Source: Chryseobacterium tructae (GTDB lineage: Bacteria > Bacteroidota > Bacteroidia > Flavobacteriales > Weeksellaceae). Taken from it: a stretch of DNA of 64,000 nt. The notes beneath the pieces were generated by a model that was given only the letters and a program-made list of their open reading frames with translations, had not been told where the DNA came from and ran no database searches. The DNA lies in the NCBI RefSeq assembly GCF_030409875.1, contig NZ_JAUFQR010000001.1, positions 1,240,001 to 1,304,000 of the forward strand, read 5' to 3'. The translations under genes were made by a program, and so were the position numbers. Shown here piece after piece: positions 54,409 through 64,000 of this stretch; position 1 is the stretch's first letter, and each line of letters opens with the position of its first letter.

Positions 54409-57285
54409 ATGAATGTGAAACTAAATGTATTAAGTGCCGGCGTACTGTTCTTTATAGGACAGGGGATTTCGGCGCAAAAAGTAAAGAAAGATACAGCATC
54501 AACTCAAATTGATGAAGTTGTAGTTATTGGATATGGCACCAAATCAGTTAAAAAGGTTACTACATCCATATCCAGAGTAAAGGCAGATGATTTGACTAAG
54601 GTGTCAGCATCTAGTGCTGATGCTCTATTGCAAGGAGCAAGTACCGGTTTACAGGTTTCCCCTACATCAGGAGCACCAGGTGCTGGTTTTAATGTAAGAT
54701 TAAGAGGGGTTTCCAGTATTACTTCAAGCAATGACCCATTGTATGTGGTAGATGGGGTTCCGATTTCATCCAACTCTCCCAGTGGTAATGTGGCGTATGG
54801 GGGGCAAACAGGAAATTTATTGTCCCAATTAAACCTTGCAGATGTAGAAAATATTGAAATTTTAAAAGATGCCGCCGCAGCTGCAATTTATGGATCGAGA
54901 GCTGCCAATGGTGTTGTTTTGATTACGACTAAAAAAGGGAAAAAAGGGAAAATAAATTTTAATCTAAATTCAAGCGTCGGCTTTCAAAATCCCATAAAGA
55001 AATTCAAGACGATGAAAGCAGGTGAGTATTATAAAATGTTAGATTTGGCAGAATTTAATACAACACCTAATAATGGAACAACTTACTGGTCTACAAGAAA
55101 TAAGGTGTGGGATCCAAAGTCAGGTCAATCTATAGGTGATTTTTATAAATCAGATTTTGGAGATAATTATTTAAATCAAGTTTATAGGAGAGATCAACCT
55201 ATATATGAATTAAGTACCAGCGCTTCTGGGGGAAACGAGATGACTACTTTTTATCTGGGATTTTCTAATTTTGATCAATCAGGGATTATTAAAGGACAAG
55301 AATATAGCCGACAGACATTTACTTTGAATTTAGACCAAAAGTTAAATGATATGTTTAAAATAGTGTCTTCCGTAAGGCTTTCGAATGAAAAGAATGAAAG
55401 AATCAATGGAGATAATAATATTTATGCCCCTTTAACTGCTGCTATATTAGAACCACCAGGGCAAAGTATAAAGTACCCCAATGGGACTTACAATACAGAT
55501 ACCTGGAGTTTTTCTAATCCACTACAAAACGCCACGGATGTTAAAAGTTTAACTAAAATCTTTGGAGTAAATACCTCTCTGGGATTAGAATCTAAGTTTT
55601 CTTCCAAACTTAGCATGGTGACAAGGTTTAATTTAGAAAGAATTAACTATGACGAATCTCGATTATTTCCATTAGATACGTATCAAGGAAGAGGGTCAAA
55701 CGGACAGGCAGATTATAATGGACGTTTATATAATACTTTTACAGCGTTTAATACATTGACCTATACTGAAAAGTTAAGTGATAAATTTCGTTTTACCTTA
55801 ATGGGCGGGTTAGAATATTTTAATCGTAAGACAACATTAACCGATATTCAAACTCAAAATATACCGTTAGGAGCTACTTCTCCAGATGCAGGTTCTATAA
55901 AGACTATTGCTTCCTATTATCCATCATTAGGAAACAGAACGTTTTCTTATTTCTCAAGGTTGAGTTTAGAGATTTTCAATAACTTATTTGTAGATGCTAC
56001 TTTAAGAGCTGATTCCTCCTCAAAATTAGCTTATGATAACAGAACGGAATATTTTCCTTCTGTTTCAGCAGCGTATGTCATTTCAGATAATAGCTGGTTT
56101 AAAAAAGATGTGGTGAATTTATTAAAAGTAAAAGCAGGCTGGGGAGAATTAGGAAATCAATCAGGTTTGGGAAATTTTGAGACTTCAGCTGCTGCCCAGA
56201 TTTATGCATATGGATTATTACCGACTTTTAATGTAAATCCTCTCTATGGATCGGGCACGGCACTAGCTAATCCTAATTTAGTTTGGGAAAGAACAGCTCA
56301 GACTGATGCTGGGTTAGAAATAGGATTATTTAAAAATAGAGTTAATATTACTTATGACTTTTATCACAAGAGATCAAAAAAGCTTTTAGTTAATTCTACT
56401 GCAGCTTTAGAAAATGGAGTGGAAACTTATAAGTCTAATGAAGCAGAAATGTACAATAGAGGGCATGAGATCGGAATCAATGCAAGCATACTTCAGGGGA
56501 ATAATATCAATTGGAACTCACAATTTAATATTACTTTTAATAAAAACGAAGTTACTAAAATAGCGGTTCCAATAGATTTTGGGTTTGCTACCAGAGTTGA
56601 AGTAGGGCAGCCCATAGGTGCTTTTTTTGGATTGAAAGCGATAGGGATTTACAGATCCGATGTGGAGGTTCCTCAAAATTTATTTAATCAGGGAATTAGA
56701 GCGGGGGATGTGAAATATCAGGATACCAATGGAGATGGGGTAATTAATTCCAATGATAGGGTATTCATAGGAAAAGCTCAACCTGACTTCTTCGGGAACT
56801 TCCGTAATACCTTTAGGTATAAGAATTTTGACTTGTCAGCTAATCTGATCTTTGTTTTTGGGCAGGATATGTATAATTCGTCTTTGAGATTTGCTGGCGT
56901 TTCTGGAAATCCCTTATTTGGAAAACTTGAAAATCAAACCAATTATTGGACTCCGGATAACCCAAATGCTGATTTACCACGTCCTGTAAGAGGGTTTGTT
57001 CAGTCTTGGAATAACCAAATATCTTCAAGGTTTATTGAAAGTGCTTCCTATATTAGATTGAGAGAGCTTCAATTAGGTTATACTTTGCCTAAAACGATGT
57101 TAGATATAGGCAGTATGACATTACGATTTTTCATTGCTGCAGATAATTTATGGACCTGGACAGATTATAGTGGTCCTGAGCCTGAAGTAAATGCCTTTGG
57201 GCAAGCTAACGTAGCAACGGGAACTGATTTCTTTACCCAAGGAATGAACAGGACAATAAAATTCGGAGTTAATTTAAATTTTTAA
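54409..57285 (+). CDS. SusC/RagA family TonB-linked outer-membrane protein
   Basis: This 958-residue nutrient transporter has a signal peptide ('LSAGVLFFIGQGISAQK'), then immediately a TonB-box/plug start 'IDEVVVIGYGTKSVKK'. The plug ('GASTGLQVSPTSGAPG', 'VRLRGVSSITSSNDPLYVVDGVPI', 'LKDAAAAAIYGSRAANGVVLITTKKG') and the barrel follow, ending 'IKFGVNLNF' with a terminal Phe. It lacks the usual N-terminal carboxypeptidase-like domain. With the SusD gene 10 bases downstream it forms an importer for an unknown glycan or peptide; no enzyme gene accompanies it. Confidence 0.93.
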   Translation: MNVKLNVLSAGVLFFIGQGISAQKVKKDTASTQIDEVVVIGYGTKSVKKVTTSISRVKADDLTKVSASSADALLQGASTGLQVSPTSGAPGAGFNVRLRGVSSITSSNDPLYVVDGVPISSNSPSGNVAYGGQTGNLLSQLNLADVENIEILKDAAAAAIYGSRAANGVVLITTKKGKKGKINFNLNSSVGFQNPIKKFKTMKAGEYYKMLDLAEFNTTPNNGTTYWSTRNKVWDPKSGQSIGDFYKSDFGDNYLNQVYRRDQPIYELSTSASGGNEMTTFYLGFSNFDQSGIIKGQEYSRQTFTLNLDQKLNDMFKIVSSVRLSNEKNERINGDNNIYAPLTAAILEPPGQSIKYPNGTYNTDTWSFSNPLQNATDVKSLTKIFGVNTSLGLESKFSSKLSMVTRFNLERINYDESRLFPLDTYQGRGSNGQADYNGRLYNTFTAFNTLTYTEKLSDKFRFTLMGGLEYFNRKTTLTDIQTQNIPLGATSPDAGSIKTIASYYPSLGNRTFSYFSRLSLEIFNNLFVDATLRADSSSKLAYDNRTEYFPSVSAAYVISDNSWFKKDVVNLLKVKAGWGELGNQSGLGNFETSAAAQIYAYGLLPTFNVNPLYGSGTALANPNLVWERTAQTDAGLEIGLFKNRVNITYDFYHKRSKKLLVNSTAALENGVETYKSNEAEMYNRGHEIGINASILQGNNINWNSQFNITFNKNEVTKIAVPIDFGFATRVEVGQPIGAFFGLKAIGIYRSDVEVPQNLFNQGIRAGDVKYQDTNGDGVINSNDRVFIGKAQPDFFGNFRNTFRYKNFDLSANLIFVFGQDMYNSSLRFAGVSGNPLFGKLENQTNYWTPDNPNADLPRPVRGFVQSWNNQISSRFIESASYIRLRELQLGYTLPKTMLDIGSMTLRFFIAADNLWTWTDYSGPEPEVNAFGQANVATGTDFFTQGMNRTIKFGVNLNF

Positions 57286-57294
57286 AGTAATATA

Positions 57295-58628
57295 ATGAAA
57301 AAGAGTATAATCAAATATATGTTAATCTCTTCTGTGTTCTTAACGATAATAAGTTGTGGAAGAGATATGGTTGGAAATGAAACTGTGGATACTGACCGGC
57401 AGCCAGGTGACTCATTTATAAAAACAGATGCTGCAGCCAGAACAGTGGCGAATGGAATATATAATGATATGCAGAATCGCTATGTGTATGGTGGAGAACT
57501 TCATTTCTTTGATGGGCTTTTTGCCGATGATTTCATGCATACGGGAACCTTTTCCGAATTTGCAGAAGCAGGAGCCAGTAACTTTCTCGATACTAATTTG
57601 TCAGTAAGACGTATTTTTGGAGCACATTACACCGTAGTAAGAACATGTAATGTTATTATTGATCAAGTTGAAACAAGGCCTATTAATGGAAATACAATTG
57701 AAGAATCAACAAAGAATCAAGTACTTGGTGAAGCTTATGCTGGTAGAGCATTAATGTATTTAATTTGGTAAGACTATTCGGTGGAGTGGCTTATGTTAAA
57801 GAGCCTGTTTATGTTGCGTTTGATCTTATTACTCCTAAAAGAGACTCCAGAGATGATGTGTATAAGTTTATAATTGGTGATTTACGAAAAGCTATAGAGT
57901 TTTTTAAAAAGAATAATAATGAATCTACGACTTTTTTAAATCTAAGTGCCAGCCAAGTTTTATTAGCTAAAGTCTACATGGAAATGGGAGAGTTTGATCT
58001 TGCCAAAGGAATATTAGAAAAAATTAACGGGTATTCTCTTGCTCCGAACTATGAGACATTATTTACTGCTAACTCAACAACTGAAGACATTTTTAAAATA
58101 AATTTTACAGCTACAGATGGTGGAAATCAAGCTTTCTTTTTCTATCCTGCTGCTGTGGGTGGCAGGGGAGAAGTTTCTTTAAGACCGCAGTTTATAAGTG
58201 TTTTTGCTCCGAATGATAAAAGGAAAATGTTTGCAGTCGCCCAAGGAAGAAATTATTTTAAGAAATATAGTAATCCTGGTAGTGGAGCAGACAATGTGCA
58301 GATTGTAAGATATGCTGATGTTTTACTCTCTTTAGCAGAATGCAGGTTAAAGACTACTGGTGATGCCGTAACTCCTCTTAATATGGTTAGGGATAGAGCT
58401 GGATTAACACCATTAACAGCAGTGACATTGGATGATGTTTTACTGGAACGTAGAAAAGAATTATATGGGGAAGCTGACAGATGGTTTTCTGTAAAAAGAT
58501 TTGGGAAAGCTAAAGAAGTAATAGAAGGTAAAGGACGACCTTATTTTGCTAATAGATTAGACTTATGGCCGATTCCTGCTTGGCAATTAATAAATAATCC
58601 AAATATAACTCAGAATCCAGGGTATTAA
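57295..58628 (+). CDS. RagB/SusD family nutrient-binding lipoprotein (frameshifted as sequenced)
   Basis: Two frames join into about 444 residues if one T is restored at 57759-57761, giving 'ALMYFNLVRLFGGVAYV', the classic SusD TPR motif. The lipobox is 'TIISC'. The N-terminal part includes 'DDFMHTGTFSEFAEAGASNF'; the C-terminal part has 'LLSLAECRLKTTGDA', 'LDDVLLERRKELYGEADRWFSVKRFG' and 'LWPIPAWQLINNPNITQNPGY', all SusD hallmarks. It caps the SusC barrel encoded 10 bases upstream. A terminator follows. Confidence 0.9.
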
Positions 58629-58664
58629 TAAGTACTGATTAAATCAAATTTTAATATGTTTTAG

Positions 58665-58696
58665 AAAAGGTTGCCTTCTCGATAGGGCAGCCTTTT
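58665..58696 (+). terminator. intrinsic terminator after susD
   Basis: The stem 'AAAAGGTTGCC' / 'GGCAGCCTTTT' has one G-T pair and a 10-base loop; the T-tract is weak ('CGTTTTC'). Confidence 0.7.
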
Positions 58697-58699
58697 CGT

Positions 58700-59325
58700 T
58701 TTCAAGATCAGAATGCTTTTTCTATGATATTATGACCCATAAGAATTAGGAATATGGGATTGATGAGTTTAATTCTGGAACAAATAATAGGTGTATTAAA
58801 AATGAAAATATGAAAAATATAATTTAAATGCCCAAAATGAAGTTAGAAAATATGATTAAAAATGTATTGGTTTTGCCTCATTTTTAATTCCTATTTATTA
58901 ACAAAATTTTAATTTTAATTCCACTAAAACTGCTTTTTTAGAGGGTCTTCCTGATATTTATCAGGTTATTTTTAATAATATATGAGTAAAAAACATATGT
59001 TTTTTCACTGATTTTGATCAAAAATCAAGTTGGGCTTGTTTTATTTTTTTCGTTGATATAAATATTTATTGTTAATTTTTTTCATTTATTTAATTAATTT
59101 GATGGATGATGGTTTTTATTTTGCTTTTCATTAAAATTCTATTAATGTTTAAAATGCTTTATTTTTCTATAAAATTTAAAATATAATTGAAGTTTTTTCA
59201 TATCATTTTTTAGAGTTATATGCGGATAATCCTTTTCTGGAGCTGTTTTTTCAGGTTTTAATAAATTGATGTTATTAATATTTATTAACATATTTGTTCC
59301 CTTGAATATATTAAAATCTGTTAAT
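58700..59325. other. 626-base gene-free AT-rich leader of the second susC
   Basis: The stretch is very AT-rich with T-runs and no supported frame. The last 25 bases match the leader of the first susC ('CTGTTAATATGAATGTGAA'). I see no repeat shared with other gaps and no sure promoter. Confidence 0.4.
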
Positions 59326-62135
59326 ATGAATGTGAAGTTGCATGTATTAAGTGCTGGAGCTCTGTTCTTTTTAGGACAAGCTGCCTATGCGCAAAAAACT
59401 AAGAATGATTCTATTCCAAAAGAGAATAAGATCGATGAGGTAGTCGTTACGGGGTACCAGAAGAAGAGGGCAGATGAAATTACCCAGGCTCAGGCTGTTG
59501 TAAGTGGTGATGCAATCAGAAGAAACTCTCCTACAACATCTATCGGAAACTCTTTACAAGGTAGAGCTTCAGGGGTTTATGTACAAAGTGCTACTGGACA
59601 GCCAGGTTCTGTTGCTACAATCATGGTAAGAGGAGTTGCCGGAGTGGGTGGTTCTTCTGAACCTACTTATGTAGTGAATGGTATGTATATGAGTGCTAGA
59701 CAGTTTAGTGCAATTAACCCTGCTGACGTAGAATCTATTTCTGTTCTTAAGGATGCTGCTGCTACGGCTCAGTATGGTGCAAGAGGGGCAAATGGGGTAG
59801 TTGTAGTAACAACTAAAGCTGGAAAGTTGGAAAAACTCATTATTCATTTGAAAGTAAATTTGGTTTCAGTGAAAAGCTGAAGGACAACAACTTTACAATG
59901 ATGAATTCTAGAGAGTTGATGAACTTTCAAAATGAATTAGGATATCTTAACGTAGCGCCTAGAAGTCAACAGGAAATGGATGCGCTTGCTGCTAATGATC
60001 ACAACTGGCAAACAAGCTTATTGAGACCATCAAGTATCCAATCTTATTTATTCAGTGCACAAGGAGGATCTAGAGAAAGTACATTCTACTATTCATTAGG
60101 ATATGACGCTGATAATGGTATTCTTAAAGACATAGACGGACTTAAGAGATATACAGGTAACTTCGGATTTACAAATAAACTGAGCGAGAAGCTAAACGTT
60201 GGAATCAACTTAGGTGTTCAGTATCAGGTTACACAAAATATCAGAGACAGAAACAATACACAGAACCCATTCGCTGCGATGTATAAATATGCTCCTTATG
60301 AAGCAATTTATAACCCAGACGGAAGCTACAACCAAAAAATGAGAGCCGGGTCAAATACTGTGGAACAAATCCGTAACAACAGAGTAGAAGATCAGAGATT
60401 AAGAATCCCTGTAACTTTATTCGCAGAATATAAAGTATTAGACGGATTGAAATTTAAAACGAATTTCAATGGACTTTTCGACTGGTTCATGTCTACTTCA
60501 TGGATGAAAAAAGGATCTAACCTGGATTTAACGACCAACAAGATTCCTACAGGTTCATTATCTAAAAACTCATTCTATGGATTCAACTATACATGGAATA
60601 ACTCAGTAAACTATAAGAAATCATTTGGTAAACACAATCTTGATTTCTTAGGATTTATCGAATATAACGATAACTTCAACGAAACATTAGCAGCAAGTGC
60701 TTATGGATTAAAATCTACTCAACTTAGTGTTCCATCTATCACTACTCCTTCTGACAGAAATACATTTACCGGAGTTAAAGCGAGAAATACCCTATTCAGT
60801 TTAGCGGGTATGGTAAACTATGACTATGAAGGGAAGTACTTATTAACAGGATCTTTAAGAAGAGATGCTTCTTCAAGATTTGGAGCTAACAATAAGAGTG
60901 GAATCTTCTGGTCAACAAGTGCTGCTTGGAACATCGCAAAAGAAGATTTCATGAAAGGAGGTTTCATCAATGACTTGAAACTTAGAGCTTCTTATGGTAC
61001 AACAGGAAATGACGGTTCATTATCTGACTATTACAATGTAGCAAACGTTGGTTTCGATTTATATGGAAACAACGCAGCTTTATTCCCTGGAACTTATAAC
61101 AGAGACGAAAAAGTTTACATCATTGGTAACCCAAATCTAAAATGGGAATCGAATGCAGTAACGAATGCAGGGGTTGACTTCTCAATGTGGAAGAGAAGAA
61201 TTCGTGGATCGGTAGAAGTATACCAAAACAAGAGAAAAGACTTCGTACAACTAGTACCACTAGATAAGCAAGAAGGTGCATTCTATCAGTATATCAATGC
61301 TGGAGATATGTCACAAAAAGGTCTTGAAGCAGAATTAAGTGTAGACGTAATCAGAAAGAAAGATTTCCAATGGACAGTACGTGCTAACATCTCTTTCCAA
61401 AAATCTACTCTTGATAAATTATCAGACGGACAAACTGAAAGAAACTTAGGAGATACTTATCTTAAGGTAGGTGAAGCTCCATATGTATTCTATAACGTTA
61501 GATTCGCAGGAGTAAACGCTGCAAACGGAAACGCTCAATATTATGATAAAGCTGGAAACATTACTGAAACATATAGTGCTTCCAATGCAGTTCCAATTAC
61601 AGATAAAACTCCTTTCCCAAAAAGCTTCGGAGGTTTCGGAACGACAATTCAATATAAAGGATTCGACTTTAGTGCAGACTTCACATACAAGTTAGGAGGA
61701 TACACATATAACAATATGTATGCTGCTGCTGTTGATCAAAGTTTGGCTAAAGGAGGTAGAAACATGGCGCAGGCTGCTGCTAATATGTGGAGAAGTCCAG
61801 GTGATACAGGTGTATTCCAAAGAGTAGATACTAACGGTATGCGTGATTCTGATCAGTGGATTGAAAAATCAGATTATTTAAGATTAAGATCCCTTACTTT
61901 AGGATATACATTTGATAAGGCTATTCTAGGAGAAGATTCTCCAATCAATAAGCTAAGAATGTATGTACAAGGACAGAACTTATTTACAGTAACTAATTTC
62001 CACGGAGAACCAGAAGTTTCTGTTGGATCTGGTGAATCTACAGCATTATTCGTTCCTGGATCATTTAACCTTTATACTTATCCTACTGTAAGAACGATCA
62101 TGGTGGGAATGCAATTAGAATTTAATATTGAATAG
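59326..62135 (+). CDS. SusC/RagA family TonB-linked outer-membrane protein, second copy (frameshifted as sequenced)
   Basis: Two frames join into about 936 residues when one base is restored near 59827-59829, giving 'TTKAGK-(S)-GKTHYSFESKFGFSEK'. The signal 'LSAGALFFLGQAAYAQK' closely mirrors that of the first SusC. 'IDEVVVTGYQKKRADEITQAQ' is the TonB box, the plug has 'NSLQGRASGVYVQSATGQPG' and 'VLKDAAATAQYGARGANGVVVVTTKAG', and the barrel ends in 'VGMQLEFNIE'. It pairs with the SusD just downstream. The start is the ATG at 59326; an upstream extension adds no signal character. Confidence 0.9.
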
Positions 62136-62139
62136 CTTT

Positions 62140-63606
62140 ATGAAAAAGAATATAATAACAATAAGTTTAGCTGCGTTGACCGTTTTTGTATCGTTAACGT
62201 CTTGTGAAAGAAACTTGGATCAGATCTCATCTGTGAATGAAGCAGAAGAGCAGGCAATGACCAGACCAGAATCATTCAGACAAGCTTTGGATGGAGCTTA
62301 TACTGCATTCAAATCTACAGGATATTACACAAGTGATACAGGGAACCAGCTTATTATGGGAGACCTTACTACTGATAACCTTATTATTACAGATTCAGGA
62401 AGAAACTCTAACGCGGCTGCTTCCAACTTTGAATTTTCATCAGATAATTCACAAACAACAGGTTTGTTTAGTGCTGCATATGCTGTAATCAGCAGAGTTA
62501 ACTTTGTTCTTTCTTATTTAGATAATGGAGTAGTAACAGGTGCAGCGAAGGATAATGTAGAAGCTGAAGCTAGGGCGATCAGAGCAGCTGCTCACTTTGA
62601 TGTTTTAAGAGCATACTCTGTAATTCCAACACAAAATTCTTCAGCAAAGAACCAATATGGAATTTATTATTCAGAATCTTATAATCCATTAAATAATAAT
62701 TCAGCTAGAAATCTTACCGTAGCACAAGCATATGATAAAGTAATTGCTGACCTTTTAATTGCTGCTGATAAAATTACACAAAACGATGCTGATAAAGGAA
62801 GATTCAGCAAAGCTGCTGTATACGGACTATTATCAAGAGTATATCTTTATAAAGGAGATTATGCTAATACTGCAAAATATGGTAAACTAGCATTAGGTCT
62901 TTCACCAAGTATTACAACATTGAATAATTTTAACAGCATCTGGAAAGAAAATGAAGGATTGGCTAAAATTACTGATGGAGTTCTATTCCAGATTGCCAAT
63001 GCAGCACCTGAGCGTAATACAGTAGGGGTTGCTTACAATCAGCTAATTGACGGGCAGTACAGATCAGAGTTTGTTGCAGATTATGATTTCTTCAACTCTT
63101 ATGCATCTAATGACGTAAGAAAAACTACGTATTTCACACCGGCTTTATACAACAAAAAGGCATACAACCACATTACAAAATATGCAGGTAACGGTGGACC
63201 GGTAAACATCGTTCCAATCAAATATTTAAGAACTGCAGAAGTATTGTTGAACGTAGCTGAAGCATCTTACAGATCAGGTGATATGGGAACTGCTCTTACT
63301 TTGTTAAACCAATTGAGAAAAGAGAGATATACTTCATTTACACCTGGATCAGAGGCAGGACCGGCTCTATTGGATGCTATCCTTAAAGAAAGAAGACTAG
63401 AGCTTGCTTTTGAAAATGACAGATGGTACACATTGAAGAGATTAGGTCTTGGTGTTACGAGATCTGGTAAAGGAGATATTGCTGATGGTAGTGGTTCAAA
63501 AGCTATTAAGCAGACTCTTGCAGCAAACAGCGATTTATGGCAATGGCCAATTCCTGTAACTGCAGTTCAGGCTAATCCGAACATTAAGCAAAATGACGGT
63601 TATTAA
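62140..63606 (+). CDS. RagB/SusD family nutrient-binding lipoprotein, second copy
   Basis: This 488-residue lipoprotein has the signal 'LAALTVFVSLTSC' with the lipobox Cys. SusD hallmarks are present in order: 'FRQALDGAYTAFKSTGYY', 'RAIRAAAHFDVLRAYSVIPT', 'LRTAEVLLNVAEASYRSGD', 'LKERRLELAFENDRWYTLKRLGLG' and the terminal 'LWQWPIPVTAVQANPNIKQN'. It begins 4 bases after the susC stop, so the two are translated together. The ligand is unknown. Confidence 0.93.
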   Translation: MKKNIITISLAALTVFVSLTSCERNLDQISSVNEAEEQAMTRPESFRQALDGAYTAFKSTGYYTSDTGNQLIMGDLTTDNLIITDSGRNSNAAASNFEFSSDNSQTTGLFSAAYAVISRVNFVLSYLDNGVVTGAAKDNVEAEARAIRAAAHFDVLRAYSVIPTQNSSAKNQYGIYYSESYNPLNNNSARNLTVAQAYDKVIADLLIAADKITQNDADKGRFSKAAVYGLLSRVYLYKGDYANTAKYGKLALGLSPSITTLNNFNSIWKENEGLAKITDGVLFQIANAAPERNTVGVAYNQLIDGQYRSEFVADYDFFNSYASNDVRKTTYFTPALYNKKAYNHITKYAGNGGPVNIVPIKYLRTAEVLLNVAEASYRSGDMGTALTLLNQLRKERYTSFTPGSEAGPALLDAILKERRLELAFENDRWYTLKRLGLGVTRSGKGDIADGSGSKAIKQTLAANSDLWQWPIPVTAVQANPNIKQNDGY

Positions 63607-63628
63607 TAATTAATATTTTTAATATATA

Positions 63629-63657
63629 AGAGCTCCATAAATAGGAGCTCTTTTTTA
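63629..63657 (+). terminator. intrinsic terminator after the second susD
   Basis: The stem 'AAGAGCTCC' / 'GGAGCTCTT' with a short loop is followed by T6. Confidence 0.85.
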
Positions 63658-63724
63658 TTTCAATGAGATTCAGATCAAAGTATTGAATGCTTTATTCTAT
63701 ATTTATTCAATTCTTTGCCGCTAT

Positions 63725-64000
63725 TTATTCCCGAACAATTATTGTGTTCTGATAACTTTTAGGGGTTACTCCTTCCAGTTGTTTAAAAACCCGGGTGAAG
63801 TAATTGGTGTCAGAAAATCCGGTTTGAAAAGCTGTCTCTTTAATACTGTTTCTTCCAGCGAGTAATTCTTTGGCTTTGCTGATCCTTTCTTGCAGAATAA
63901 AATCATTCGGAGAAGTTCCCAGCTCATCTTTAAACATCTTAAAGAAGTTCGATTTACTCACATAAGCCAGTTTAGCAATAGTCTCAATCGAAAGCTTCTG
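63725..64000 (-). CDS. AraC family transcriptional regulator, C-terminal part, cut by window edge
   Basis: The reading frame enters from the right edge on the minus strand and stops at 63725. The visible 91 residues form the double helix-turn-helix of an AraC regulator: 'IETIAKLAYVSKSNFFKMFKDELGTSPNDFI' and 'SIKETAFQTGFSDTNYFTRVFKQLEGVTPKSYQ'. The sensing domain lies outside the window. It is convergent with the second susC/susD pair and may regulate a neighbour on the right. Confidence 0.88.
   Translation of the reverse strand, partial: QKLSIETIAKLAYVSKSNFFKMFKDELGTSPNDFILQERISKAKELLAGRNSIKETAFQTGFSDTNYFTRVFKQLEGVTPKSYQNTIIVRE

Overview
The window comes from the chromosome of a low-GC member of the Bacteroidota. 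The gene content points to the family Weeksellaceae, most likely Chryseobacterium or a close relative. The indicators are two SusC/SusD pairs, TonB-dependent receptors, a type IX-secreted endonuclease, Hcp-like TssD and VgrG proteins of the Bacteroidetes type VI secretion system (T6SS), DUF2931 lipoproteins, HMG-CoA synthase, and promoters of the form TTG-N17-23-TAnnTTTG. Ribosome-binding sites are weak, as is usual for the phylum. I saw no tRNA, rRNA, CRISPR array or insertion sequence.

Layout. 0-5.6 kb: two acetyltransferases (the first cut by the window edge), NAD synthetase, an exported barnase-type RNase, an archaemetzincin-like lipoprotein overlapping a barstar, cytidine deaminase, an old yellow enzyme and a DUF2752 protein. 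5.7-21.3 kb: a T6SS cargo island holding TssD, VgrG, a Tle1/DUF2235 lipase effector, four DUF2931 proteins around it, a LysM-like protein, a DUF4280 PAAR-like protein, a large OmpA-domain protein and several exported proteins of unknown role. The core sheath and baseplate genes are not here. 21.3-36.5 kb: repeats, endonuclease I with a type IX sorting tail, an acyltransferase, small lipoproteins, a PLP-dependent deaminase, a glucosaminidase, hemL, two tandem small surface-type proteins, and two paralogous amidohydrolases on either side of an ankyrin lipoprotein and an AraC regulator. 36.8-43.1 kb: a TonB-dependent receptor and a beta-helix lipoprotein, divergent from a two-component system. 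43.2-54 kb: housekeeping and metabolic genes, including a GH13 amylase, thyA, an M1 aminopeptidase and HMG-CoA synthase. 54.4-63.6 kb: two susC/susD pairs. At the right edge lies the C-terminal part of an AraC regulator.

At least nine genes are split in this sequence by events that each look like a single missing base, mostly in short runs of A or T (vgrG has two). The two halves always join into one normal family member. The likeliest cause is residual indel error in the assembly, so I annotate these as single genes and flag each break.

The most interesting places are the Tle1/DUF2931 array with its uncharacterised partners, the barnase-archaemetzincin-barstar group, the paired amidohydrolases around an AraC regulator, and a response regulator lacking its conserved cis-proline.
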